Assembly: GCA_910575585.1 (NCBI GenBank)
Contig: CAJTGF010000041.1
Coordinates: 1-49,375 of the forward strand
From: Clostridiaceae bacterium
GTDB lineage: Bacteria; Bacillota; Clostridia; Lachnospirales; Lachnospiraceae
Direction: 5' to 3'
Length of the DNA stretch: 49,375 bases
Below the pieces are notes generated by a model that saw only the letters and a program-made list of their open reading frames with translations, was not told the origin of the DNA and ran no database searches. The position numbers and the translations under genes are program-made. Below, piece after piece: positions 42,224 to 49,375 of the stretch (position 1 is its first letter; the number at the start of each line of letters is the position of its first letter).

Positions 42224-43064
42224 ATGTATAACAATCAGAACAACGCTTTGGCAGAACAGGAAAAATTTATGCTCCCGGCAGCCATGCCCGAAGGGGAATT
42301 TACCCAGGAAGAACTGGCAGAGGATATGGAAGGTCTGCAGATGAGTTTCCCCCGGATCAAGATTCCGGCAGGCGGCGCACTGCAGTTTGAGATCCCCTCT
42401 GACGATCCGGAAAGCCCGGATTATGCAAAGACTCTGGTAGGTGTCATCCTCTCAAATTTCCCCAACAATGCTTACTGGCCGGAAGGCAGCGAGTATGATG
42501 ACAGCACCACTCCCCTCTGTTCTTCTGTGGATGGGAAACAGGGGATTGGAGAACCTGGCGGCTCCTGTGCAGCCTGTGCCCTGAACAGATTTGGCTCTGC
42601 TGCAGAAGGGAATGGGAAAGCCTGCAAGAACATGCGTGTGCTCTATCTGCTCCGCAGCGGTGAGTTCATGCCGTTACAGGTGACCCTTCCCCCCCACCAG
42701 TCTGAAGCCCTTCCGTGAGTTTATGAACCAGTCCTTTTTGCTCCGCCGCCGTGCGACTTATGGCAGCGTGGTGCAGATCGGGCTTAAAAAAATGAACAAT
42801 GGAAAGGATGATTACAGTGTTGCCACCTTCCGCCGCCTGTACGATTTCAGCGGGGAGGAACTGGCACAGATCCGGCAGTTTGCAGACGGTTTTAAAGAGC
42901 AGGTGCGCATGATGCTCCAGCAGCGTGCGGCTGTCAATGAAACCCAGCATGACGATGGCTGCGATTATGGCAGCGGCAATGTGGAAGTCCTGCCTGTAAA
43001 CGGAAACGCAAAATTTAATTACGGGCAGCCCCTTGACGGGGAACGTGAAGCCCTGCCCGCATAA
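42224..43064 (+). pseudogene. Frameshifted gene with SSB-like C-terminal tail
   Basis: Two adjacent frames clearly come from one gene. The first, 42224-42718 (AAGGAGG site), encodes 164 aa and ends after a run of seven C at 42689-42695. Removing one C continues without a break into the second frame, reading VTLPPTSLKPFREFMNQSF and ending at 43064. The joined product would have about 280 aa, with a Cys pair region (GGSCAACALNRFGS...GKACKNMR), and ends PLDGEREALPA like the SSB. It follows DUF932 by 55 bases. I do not recognise the family. The shift may be a true mutation, a sequencing error in the C-run, or slippage-based expression. Confidence 0.75.
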
Positions 43065-43106
43065 TCAATGAAACCAATATGGCATAGAGCCATATAAAAC
43101 GTTTGG

Positions 43107-43144
43107 AAAGGATTCTCCCGGTTATTTACCGGGGGAGTCCTTTT
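43107..43144 (+). terminator. Terminator before sigma-like gene 2
   Basis: AAAGGATTCTCCCGGT (43107-43122) pairs with ACCGGGGGAGTCCTTT (43128-43143) with G-U pairs and one mismatch, 5-base loop, T-run at the end. Ends the DUF932 unit. Confidence 0.75.
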
Positions 43145-43167
43145 CGCATTTTAAGGAGGAAATTTTT

Positions 43168-43707
43168 ATGAAGTGTGAAGTACCATTAACCCCGGAACAA
43201 TGCTTATTTGCAGCCGAACACCATAGTCTTGTCTATAAATTCTTAAATGAAAATCATCTTTCCAGTGATGAATTCTATGATGTCGTCATTTTTGGGTATC
43301 TTCGTGCAGTTTCCCGCTATTTCAATGAGCCGGAATTGCAGCAGTATTCATTTACCACGATTGCATGGCGCAGAATGTCGGCATGTATATCTGATTATAG
43401 GAGAAAACAAAGACGCCCTAAACACAATGCAGATGTTATCAGCCTGCATATCAAGCCAAGCGAAGAAAGTTTGCCTTTGGAAGAAACCATAGCAGCGCCC
43501 AATCCCTATATGCGTCAGCTGGAAGAACAGCTGCTCCTGCATGATCTGGCAAAGCGGGTATCCAAACAGCAGATGAACATCGTGCATCTGAAATCCTGCG
43601 GCTACAATGACCATGATATCGCCCGCCAGCAAAACACAACCATGAAACGTGTCCAGGAACTTCTGGAAGAGGTACGCAGCGTGCTCCTGGAGATATGCTA
43701 TGGATAA
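43168..43707 (+). CDS. Sigma-70-like factor 2
   Basis: 179 aa, ATG 43168 behind AAGGAGG. Region-2-like part: YDVVIFGYLRAVSRYFN...YSFTTIAWRRMSACISDYRR; C-terminal HTH: VHLKSCGYNDHDIARQQNTTMKRVQELLEEV. The N-terminus (MKCEVPLTPEQ...HHSLVY) is related to that of the sigma-like gene at 37554, so the element carries two members of one family. They may serve different promoter sets or different stages. No anti-sigma gene is visible next to it. Confidence 0.75.
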   Translation: MKCEVPLTPEQCLFAAEHHSLVYKFLNENHLSSDEFYDVVIFGYLRAVSRYFNEPELQQYSFTTIAWRRMSACISDYRRKQRRPKHNADVISLHIKPSEESLPLEETIAAPNPYMRQLEEQLLLHDLAKRVSKQQMNIVHLKSCGYNDHDIARQQNTTMKRVQELLEEVRSVLLEICYG

Positions 43708-43755
43708 CGCAGCCGTTCCCATTTTAGTTCTGAAACAGAATGGAGGTCAGTAAGA

Positions 43756-44013
43756 ATGAAAAAGAAAAATAATGAAGAAAAGAAAAAAGTAATGCTCTGC
43801 GGAACGCTCCTGTTCCCGATCACTGTCGGAAAGCCTGCTGTATTTGCGGCTGAGGGAAGTGTCTACCGGACATCCAATGTGGTAGCCCTGCACGAGCAGA
43901 CCGAAGACAATGTCCATTTTGAAACCAGGAATACCCATTATCACCTTTCTATGAGTCCTTTTCCGCTGGCGGCCATGAGTCCGCTTCCTGTGAGACTGGC
44001 CGCATGTGCGTAA
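43756..44013 (+). CDS. Small protein of 85 aa, unknown function
   Basis: ATG 43756 lies after AATGGAGGT. Very basic start (KKKNNEEKKK), a modest hydrophobic stretch (VMLCGTLLFPITVGKPAVFA) that could be a signal peptide with cleavage after VFAA, then about 55 polar residues. Could be a small secreted or membrane protein. No homologue recognised. A strong terminator follows at 44068. Confidence 0.5.
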   Translation: MKKKNNEEKKKVMLCGTLLFPITVGKPAVFAAEGSVYRTSNVVALHEQTEDNVHFETRNTHYHLSMSPFPLAAMSPLPVRLAACA

Positions 44014-44067
44014 ATGGACTCTGAGCAACTGTGGCAGCCGCATCTGTGCTGGCTGCCTCCATGTTCC

Positions 44068-44098
44068 GGCCGTGGCTTAACCAAACCACGGCCTTTTT
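44068..44098 (+). terminator. Intrinsic terminator
   Basis: Perfect 8-bp stem GGCCGTGG (44068-44075)/CCACGGCC (44086-44093), 10-base loop, five T. Confidence 0.9.
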
Positions 44099-44141
44099 AC
44101 TTAAAATATAGTATGCCTTCAGCATACAGAATGGAGATGCC

Positions 44142-45014
44142 ATGAATATAAATGAATTTGCAGAAAAAATGAAAATTGCCCTTACAGATATCCTGCAAAA
44201 AGAAATACAGAGTGTTTCACCATTAAAACTGAATAATGTCCGCCTTTGCGGAATTGCCATTGTGGAACCGGATTCTAATATAAGCTGTACGATTTATCTG
44301 GAGCAATTCTTTGGAAGGTTTCTGGACACTGGAGATTGGGAACAGACTGTTTCTGATATCCTTTCATTTTATGATAACAACAGGGTGGCAGACTCTTTTG
44401 ACTCGAAATGGTTCCATGATTTTGGGCAGATTCGTAGAAACCTGTTTTATCGTCTAATCAATTATAAAGAAAATCAGGAACTGCTTTCCGCTGTCCCCTA
44501 TACCAGATTTCTGGATCTCGCAAAGGTTTATTATGCAGACTGTCAGATCGGTGAAACAGCCGGAAGCATTCTGATTCATCACAAACATATAGAAGAATGG
44601 GGAATCACGGAAGATGAACTGATAGCAGCTGCAGAAGAAAACACCCCTATACTTTATCCGGTGAAACTCAAACCTTTATCTTCTGTCTTAGGGTTGGGGG
44701 ATGATATCTGCCCATTTCCCGGGATGTCGGGTCACATGTTCGTCCTTTCAAACACTGAAAATCAGAATGGTGCTGCTTCTGTCTGTTACAAAGATGTCCT
44801 GGATAACTTTTCTCAAAAAATAAAGGATGACCTTGTAGTTCTTCCCAGTTCCGTCCATGAAACAATACTCCTGCCATTACAGGAGAAAAGCAACTTGGAT
44901 TCTCTGAAAGAAATGGTTTATGACATTAACCGTACCATATTAAACCCGTCAGAATTTCTTTCAGATAATGTGTACGTTTACAACAGGCAGGATAAACAGC
45001 TTATCATCGCCTGA
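44142..45014 (+). CDS. DUF5688 family protein
   Basis: 290 aa, ATG 44142 behind ATGGAGAT. Sequence layout fits the DUF5688 proteins of Firmicute ICEs: N-terminal helical EFAEKMKIALTDIL, NNVRLCGIAI, a middle NLFYRLINYKENQELLSAVPY, and a C-terminal VLPSSVHETILLPL segment. Cytoplasmic, function unknown. Base composition is a little more AT-rich than the transfer operon. It is followed by a GGGCAGT/ACTGCCC hairpin (45026-45049) without a clear T-run. Confidence 0.75.
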   Translation: MNINEFAEKMKIALTDILQKEIQSVSPLKLNNVRLCGIAIVEPDSNISCTIYLEQFFGRFLDTGDWEQTVSDILSFYDNNRVADSFDSKWFHDFGQIRRNLFYRLINYKENQELLSAVPYTRFLDLAKVYYADCQIGETAGSILIHHKHIEEWGITEDELIAAAEENTPILYPVKLKPLSSVLGLGDDICPFPGMSGHMFVLSNTENQNGAASVCYKDVLDNFSQKIKDDLVVLPSSVHETILLPLQEKSNLDSLKEMVYDINRTILNPSEFLSDNVYVYNRQDKQLIIA

Positions 45015-45082
45015 ACCTATGGCATGGGCAGTCTGAAAAAGCACTGCCCTGCCTTTAACTGAAATCAGATAGGAGGATTTTT

Positions 45083-45982
45083 ATGGATCTACTCAAGAAA
45101 TTTGAAAATGTTGAAATGAAAGCTGATACCCGCATTTCAGAATCAGACCGGATATTCTGTGAAGCTCACCAGGCAGCCTATGACAGCGCCAGAACTTCCC
45201 TGCCGGAACTGGGATTTATCTGGGATGACATGCTGAGCCAGCAGAGGGAGCTGCTGACACCGACAGGAACATCATCAGAAACTTATCTCGCCACCTATGA
45301 CGGCCTGAAACTTTCTGATAATGCCATCCGGCAGCAGATTCGTTCCCTGCATCCCCGGTTCATATGCCAGATTACATCCTATTTCAGCAAAACTTACCAT
45401 TTTTCCATAGACCCAAATGATATTATACACAATCTTGTTCCCCAGGAACCAACAGACAGATGGACTGATAACTATAAAGAACTGTGTCAAAAGTATACGC
45501 AGGACATGGAGGAACTGTCCCTCTGTTACACAGATATCCTCGAACAGATATTCCTTCAGACAGGCGGACGTGCCTTTTTTGAACAGGCACTCCATGAGCT
45601 CAAGAATAAATGCCATCGGGCATCTTGGATTATCAGCAGCGGAATCCCACAATTTGAGCAGAAAAAAAGCACTATACAGCTCACAGGTTATGCCTGCAGT
45701 TTCCGGGACAGATATGGTGGAGGGGAATGGTCTCTGGCTGACCGGACAAAGGATCTCTTACGGGGCATCGCCCATTTTGAAACAGATTCTTTTGACGCTC
45801 TTCCCGGCAGTTTATCGAGAGTCCTTAAACGGTATGACTGCCCAGACAACCAATATGAATTTCCCGACTGTGAAAAAATCCAGTCCCTGCGGATGTTCAA
45901 GAACGGAAGGGTTGATCTGAAATTTACCAGTGAAGCCCATGCCTCCCAGTTTATAGAGGACTATATGAAAACCATATGTTAG
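45083..45982 (+). CDS. Uncharacterised ICE protein, 299 aa
   Basis: ATG 45083 behind AGGAGG. Soluble, no membrane segments. The N-terminal 100 residues look helical, the middle contains FSIDPNDIIHNLVP, and the C-terminus includes KIQSLRMFKNGRVDLKFTS, a short beta-rich unit common in ICE-borne proteins. It lies 13 bases before the methyltransferase-helicase gene and is very likely co-transcribed with it, which hints at a related job. No family name can be given. Confidence 0.6.
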   Translation: MDLLKKFENVEMKADTRISESDRIFCEAHQAAYDSARTSLPELGFIWDDMLSQQRELLTPTGTSSETYLATYDGLKLSDNAIRQQIRSLHPRFICQITSYFSKTYHFSIDPNDIIHNLVPQEPTDRWTDNYKELCQKYTQDMEELSLCYTDILEQIFLQTGGRAFFEQALHELKNKCHRASWIISSGIPQFEQKKSTIQLTGYACSFRDRYGGGEWSLADRTKDLLRGIAHFETDSFDALPGSLSRVLKRYDCPDNQYEFPDCEKIQSLRMFKNGRVDLKFTSEAHASQFIEDYMKTIC

Positions 45983-45995
45983 CGAGGTGACACAA

Positions 45996-48900
45996 ATGAA
46001 ATATGCTTATCAGGAGGAATCTATCCCCCAGGATAAACGGAAAGCACTGAATGAAAAAGTCCTGTACCTGATCGACAGCGGACGCTGTGGGGAATGCTCC
46101 ATCAGCCCGGAGGATATCTATAATGCCTATACCGGCGATGGCGGCCTGCATGGTCTGGAACGGGCGGACTACGAGAATTACCATGCATACAGCGAGGCAA
46201 AGAAAGAGATCGAAAACGGCCAGTTCTTTACGCCGCCCCGCCTGTGTGAATTTATTACGGCCTGCCTGAAATTGTCTGAACATGACCTGGTGGCAGACCT
46301 TACCTGCGGCATAGGGAGTTTTTTCAACTTTATCCCCACAGAGGCAAACATCTACGGATGTGAGCTGGATGTAAAAGCCGTGAAGGTGGCAAAGTTCCTT
46401 TATCCGGAAGCAACGGTGGAGTGCCGGGACATCCGCACCTGCCAGCCGGAGACACGCTTTGACTATGTAGTGGGGAACCCGCCCTTTCATTTAAAGTGGT
46501 GGACCAAAAGCGGCAGGGAGATACCCTCCCAGATGTACTACTGCCTGAAAGCTGCAGAGGTATTGAAGCCTTTGGGAATCCTTGCGCTGATCGTGCCCCA
46601 GTCTTTTCTGGCAGATGATTTTACTGACAAGGGACAGATCCGGGAGATGGAGAGCCTGTTCAGTTTTCTGGGGCAGGTCCTGTTCCCGGACAATGCTTTT
46701 TCCTGCCTGGGCGTCAGCAGTTTCCCTACAAAACTGCAGTTCTGGCAGAAAAAGACGGCGGACCAGGGATGGAAGCCCCATCCGTACCGGACAGAGGCCG
46801 ACTACATCCTGCCGAAAGACTTTGATAGCCGGAAGGATGCGGAGTGTACCTATCAGAAGATACTGGCCTTTGCCAAATCAGCGCTGGAGAATAACCAGTC
46901 AAAAATCCTGCTGGAGCTGGCAAGGTCACGCCATACATCCAGTGATTTCAGATACCGGACGCAGAAACTCTTATACCATATCAAGGCGCATCCGCTTACC
47001 CGGCCATCCTATGCCAAATGCTGTGAGTACCTGCACCGCTTTTATACCCAGCGTCAACCGGATAATATGAGTTATGAACAATGGTGCCGGGTTCAGCTTA
47101 CGGAGAACAAGGTGCTTACCTATCTCCGGCAGGTATTAAAAAAGCAGAATCCTGTGACGGAAACAGACTGTATCCGTCTGGTCAAAAGGAAAGGCGAGTT
47201 TGCCTATAAAGGGTACAGCGCAGCCGCCCGCAGACAGATCAAAGACAGCAAACGCCTGCCTGTGCCAGTGTATCAGGCAGTGCTTGAAAACACCCCGGAG
47301 TCCTATCCGGGCTATGAACGGCTACTCCGCAGGAAACGGGCAGAATACGAGATACAAAATATGCCCTATGCAGAAATGGATGAAGATCCGGCTATCTCCA
47401 AGTGGCTGGAAGATTTTTCACTGTGGGATTCTTCCCGTATGGAAGAAATCCGCCTGAATGAGATCCAGCGGCACGACATCAACCTTACCCTCCAGAAACG
47501 CTATGCGCTGCTGCAGTGGGAGCAGGGAAGCGGAAAGACCCTGGCCGGCATTGCAACGGGGCTTTACCGGATGCAGAACCAGAACGTACACAGTACGTGG
47601 GTAGTATCCTCTGCCATCTCCATCCGCAACAACTGGGACGTGGTATTGGCAAATTATGACCTGCCGTATGTGTTCATCAAGCGTCTGGCGGACCTGAAAC
47701 GTGTCCGGCCCGGAGATTTTGTGCTGCTGACACTGAACAAAGTGAGCGCTTATAAAAAACATTTGCGCAAGCATATGAAGCTTCTGCACCAGAACATCCA
47801 GCTCATACTGGATGAGAGCGATGAAATCTCCAACCCTGACAGCGCCAGGAGCCAGGCGGTGCTCTCCTGTTTCCGCCGCTGCCGGATGAAGCTGCTCACC
47901 ACGGGCACCAGCACCAGGAACAACATTTCAGAGTTTGCACCACAGCTGGAGCTGCTCTACAACAATTCTATCAACATGATCTCCTGGAATCCGTATATCT
48001 ATCACCATGACAAGAAAGCGGAGGCAGACGAAGAACCAGACTGCGACAGCAATCCTTATTTCGGCCAGCCCATCCCTGCCTATAAGAAAGGGTATTCCCT
48101 GTTTGCCGCCTCCCACCTGCCGGAAAAAGTAACCGTATTCGGCATGGAGAAGCGCACCCAGGACATCTACAACGCGGATATCCTCAGCGATATTTTAGGG
48201 AAGACCGTCATTACAAGGACCTTTGAAGAGGTTTCCTGCAAGGATATCAAGCAGATCCACCAGGTACTGCTTCAGTTCCCTCCGGAAGAAAAGGATGTCT
48301 ACCAGAAAGCGATAAACGAATTTTATACCATGCGGGATAACTATTTTTCTTCCACAGGTAATTCTAGAAAGGATTCCATGATGCGCCTGGTCCAGCAGAT
48401 CGTGCTTCTCCTGCGCATCGGCGCCGCCCCGGATACGGTACAGGAATACACGGGGGATACCCCGGTGAAGGTCATGGCCGCTGTTGAGATGGCTGCTGAA
48501 TGGGAGAACGAGATCATTGCCATCGGGGTGCGGCATGTTACCGTGCTGGAATCTTATGAAAAGGCACTGCGGGAATACCTGCCGGACCGCCCCCTGTTTG
48601 TGGTGACCGGTGCCAACACCAGCTTTGCCAAAAGACGGGCACTCCGCCAGACACTGCAGGACAGCGGGAACGGGATACTTCTCTGCACCCAGCAGAGCCT
48701 CCCCTCCAGCGTCAATTTTGATTACGTCAACAAAGTCATCATACCGGAACTGCATTACAACAACTCCGGCATGAGCCAGTTTTATTTTCGGTTCATCCGG
48801 TATACCTCAACGGAACACAAGGACATTTATTTCCTTACCTACGCCGGAAGCATTGAATCCAACCTGATGCAGATGGTGCTGGCAAAGGAGAAGCTGAACC

Positions 48901-49046
48901 TGTTTATGAAAGGGCAGGATGTGGACCTGGATGAAATCTATGACAGGTTTGATGTGGATTACGACCTGCTCTCCCTCCTGATGCGCCAGGAACGGGATGA
49001 GAACGGGAAACTCTGCATCCATTGGGGCGAACAGAAAATCGCATGA
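45996..49046 (+). CDS. N6-adenine DNA methyltransferase-helicase fusion
   Basis: 1,016 aa from ATG 45996 (GAGGTGA site; GTG 45987 would add three residues). The N-terminal domain is a gamma-type DNA methylase: QFFTP (76-80), motif I DLTCGIGSF (101-109) and the catalytic NPPF (161-164). The C-terminal half is an SF2/SNF2-like helicase: Walker A GSGKT (511-515), DESD (606-609), motif III TTGTSTRN, and a C-terminal RecA-like lobe. Methylase-helicase fusions on phages and ICEs, such as phage P1 DarB, protect incoming DNA from restriction. An antirestriction role is therefore plausible; a restriction nuclease partner is not seen. Confidence 0.85.
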   Translation: MKYAYQEESIPQDKRKALNEKVLYLIDSGRCGECSISPEDIYNAYTGDGGLHGLERADYENYHAYSEAKKEIENGQFFTPPRLCEFITACLKLSEHDLVADLTCGIGSFFNFIPTEANIYGCELDVKAVKVAKFLYPEATVECRDIRTCQPETRFDYVVGNPPFHLKWWTKSGREIPSQMYYCLKAAEVLKPLGILALIVPQSFLADDFTDKGQIREMESLFSFLGQVLFPDNAFSCLGVSSFPTKLQFWQKKTADQGWKPHPYRTEADYILPKDFDSRKDAECTYQKILAFAKSALENNQSKILLELARSRHTSSDFRYRTQKLLYHIKAHPLTRPSYAKCCEYLHRFYTQRQPDNMSYEQWCRVQLTENKVLTYLRQVLKKQNPVTETDCIRLVKRKGEFAYKGYSAAARRQIKDSKRLPVPVYQAVLENTPESYPGYERLLRRKRAEYEIQNMPYAEMDEDPAISKWLEDFSLWDSSRMEEIRLNEIQRHDINLTLQKRYALLQWEQGSGKTLAGIATGLYRMQNQNVHSTWVVSSAISIRNNWDVVLANYDLPYVFIKRLADLKRVRPGDFVLLTLNKVSAYKKHLRKHMKLLHQNIQLILDESDEISNPDSARSQAVLSCFRRCRMKLLTTGTSTRNNISEFAPQLELLYNNSINMISWNPYIYHHDKKAEADEEPDCDSNPYFGQPIPAYKKGYSLFAASHLPEKVTVFGMEKRTQDIYNADILSDILGKTVITRTFEEVSCKDIKQIHQVLLQFPPEEKDVYQKAINEFYTMRDNYFSSTGNSRKDSMMRLVQQIVLLLRIGAAPDTVQEYTGDTPVKVMAAVEMAAEWENEIIAIGVRHVTVLESYEKALREYLPDRPLFVVTGANTSFAKRRALRQTLQDSGNGILLCTQQSLPSSVNFDYVNKVIIPELHYNNSGMSQFYFRFIRYTSTEHKDIYFLTYAGSIESNLMQMVLAKEKLNLFMKGQDVDLDEIYDRFDVDYDLLSLLMRQERDENGKLCIHWGEQKIA

Positions 49047-49097
49047 AATGACACCCTGCCCCATCATACGGGCCGGGCAACGAAAGGAGGATCACAG

Positions 49098-49346
49098 ATG
49101 AATTTTCACGAAACAAAAATGGGTACTACCTTTTTCAACCAACAGATTCCAGAACTGATTAAAACACTCCAGGATATTGCCAAGGCTCTTTCAAAACCTG
49201 TCCCTGCTGCCATACAGCTGGCAGAAACTAGTAGTCTGTCCTTGAAATATTTGTGTAAATATTATCATATGTACTTGAGCTCTGGATCAATGTCAGCCTC
49301 TGCGATATCTTCTGCGGTAATCTCATCGGTCTTGTACGTCCAATGA
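49098..49346 (+). CDS. Short ICE protein, possibly truncated
   Basis: ATG 49098 behind GAAAGGAGG. The first about 45 residues (MNFHETKMGTTFFNQQIPEL...) look like a genuine gene start with even codon use. The rest of the 82-aa frame (TSSLSLKYLCKYYHMYL...) is low-quality sequence that overlaps a convergent minus-strand frame ending at 49265. The gene may have been cut by a rearrangement near 49225-49260. Confidence 0.45.
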   Translation: MNFHETKMGTTFFNQQIPELIKTLQDIAKALSKPVPAAIQLAETSSLSLKYLCKYYHMYLSSGSMSASAISSAVISSVLYVQ

Positions 49347-49375
49347 TAAACTACTGGCGCCTCATTGATCTCATC
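49265..49375 (-). CDS. C-terminal fragment of a minus-strand gene (cut by window edge)
   Basis: From the right edge, 36 codons run without a stop and then end with TGA at 49265-49267. The peptide includes EINEAPVVYHWTYKTDE and ends ADIDPELKYI. Charged, regular and protein-like, unlike the plus-strand frame that overlaps it. Function cannot be stated from this fragment. It is the only minus-strand gene in the right part of the element. Confidence 0.5.
   Translation of the reverse strand, partial: DEINEAPVVYHWTYKTDEITAEDIAEADIDPELKYI

Larger units (their letters stand above)
4809..49375. mobile_element. Integrative conjugative element, left end and most of its body
   Basis: A continuous block of mobile-element functions begins at two tyrosine recombinases and an excisionase beside uvrB. 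It contains VirB4 and VirD4 ATPases, prepilin and channel proteins, a complete-looking Tad pilus set, SSB, DUF932, DUF5688, zinc-finger and sigma-like proteins, and a methyltransferase-helicase. The left boundary is inferred from the intact uvrB promoter at 4757-4808. The right boundary, the second att copy, oriT and relaxase are not visible, so the element continues beyond the window or is split at its edge. I see no known named ICE family that I can assign with confidence. Confidence 0.85.

Noticed and set aside
42723-43064. Second half of the frameshifted gene as an independent gene
   Set aside because: No ribosome binding site before its first ATG, and the sequence upstream of that ATG in the same frame continues the protein from the first half.
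1-49375. tRNA or rRNA gene as an integration target
   Set aside because: No cloverleaf or rRNA sequence was noticed; the left junction lies next to the uvrB promoter instead.

Overview
The window looks like a chromosomal segment of a gut-type Firmicute, most likely a Lachnospiraceae-like Clostridia. This rests on the FeoAB and UvrB sequences, strong AGGAGG ribosome binding sites, frequent TTG and GTG starts, and the transfer-gene repertoire; it is an inference, not a match to a named genome. Two parts are joined. Bases 1 to about 4,808 are host chromosome carrying feoB, feoA and uvrB on the minus strand. From just beyond the uvrB promoter to the right edge lies one end of a large integrative conjugative element (ICE). 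The right end of the element is not in the window, and neither is a relaxase.

Left end (about 4.8-7.5 kb): an excisionase-like gene and two overlapping tyrosine recombinases, all minus strand. A LexA/SOS-type box and a promoter for uvrB survive between the recombinases and uvrB, which places the element boundary at about 4,809-4,830.

Transfer operon (8.0-21.5 kb, plus strand): TrbC/VirB2-like prepilin, TrbL/VirB6-like channel protein, a secreted Gly/Ser-rich protein, a C39-type peptidase, a PrgI-VirB4 fusion ATPase, three less familiar genes, a VirD4 coupling protein that seems to start at AUA, and an S1-domain protein with an acidic N-terminus. An AT-rich minus-strand cargo block follows (21.5-26.3 kb). 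It holds a 1,234-residue protein with a C-terminal PD-(D/E)XK nuclease motif and an Rpn-family nuclease/transposase.

Tad pilus operon (26.4-36.4 kb, plus strand): two TadE-like pseudopilins, a small membrane protein, an anchored acidic protein, a large secreted protein, A24 prepilin peptidase, CpaB/SAF protein, TadZ-like ATPase, TadA/CpaF ATPase, TadB, TadC and a short pilin-like protein. The transfer and Tad operons start from near-identical promoter modules: TTGGCAC repeats every 11 bp, a 29-bp identical block, and a -10 element at the same distance. Each is followed by a hairpin with a T-run. This suggests that conjugation channel and pilus are made together. It is the strongest candidate in the window for an undescribed system: a conjugative element that encodes and co-regulates its own type IVc (Tad) pilus.

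Right part (36.4-49.4 kb, plus strand): a structured intergenic RNA region, small Cys-rich and zinc-finger proteins, two unusual sigma-70-like factors, an SSB behind its own promoter and an attenuator-like hairpin, a DUF932 protein, a gene frameshifted at a run of seven C, a DUF5688 protein and a 1,016-residue DNA methyltransferase-helicase fusion. This is a maintenance and DNA-processing module typical of large ICEs. No rRNA, tRNA or CRISPR array was seen. All family calls come from reading motifs by eye; no database search was run.
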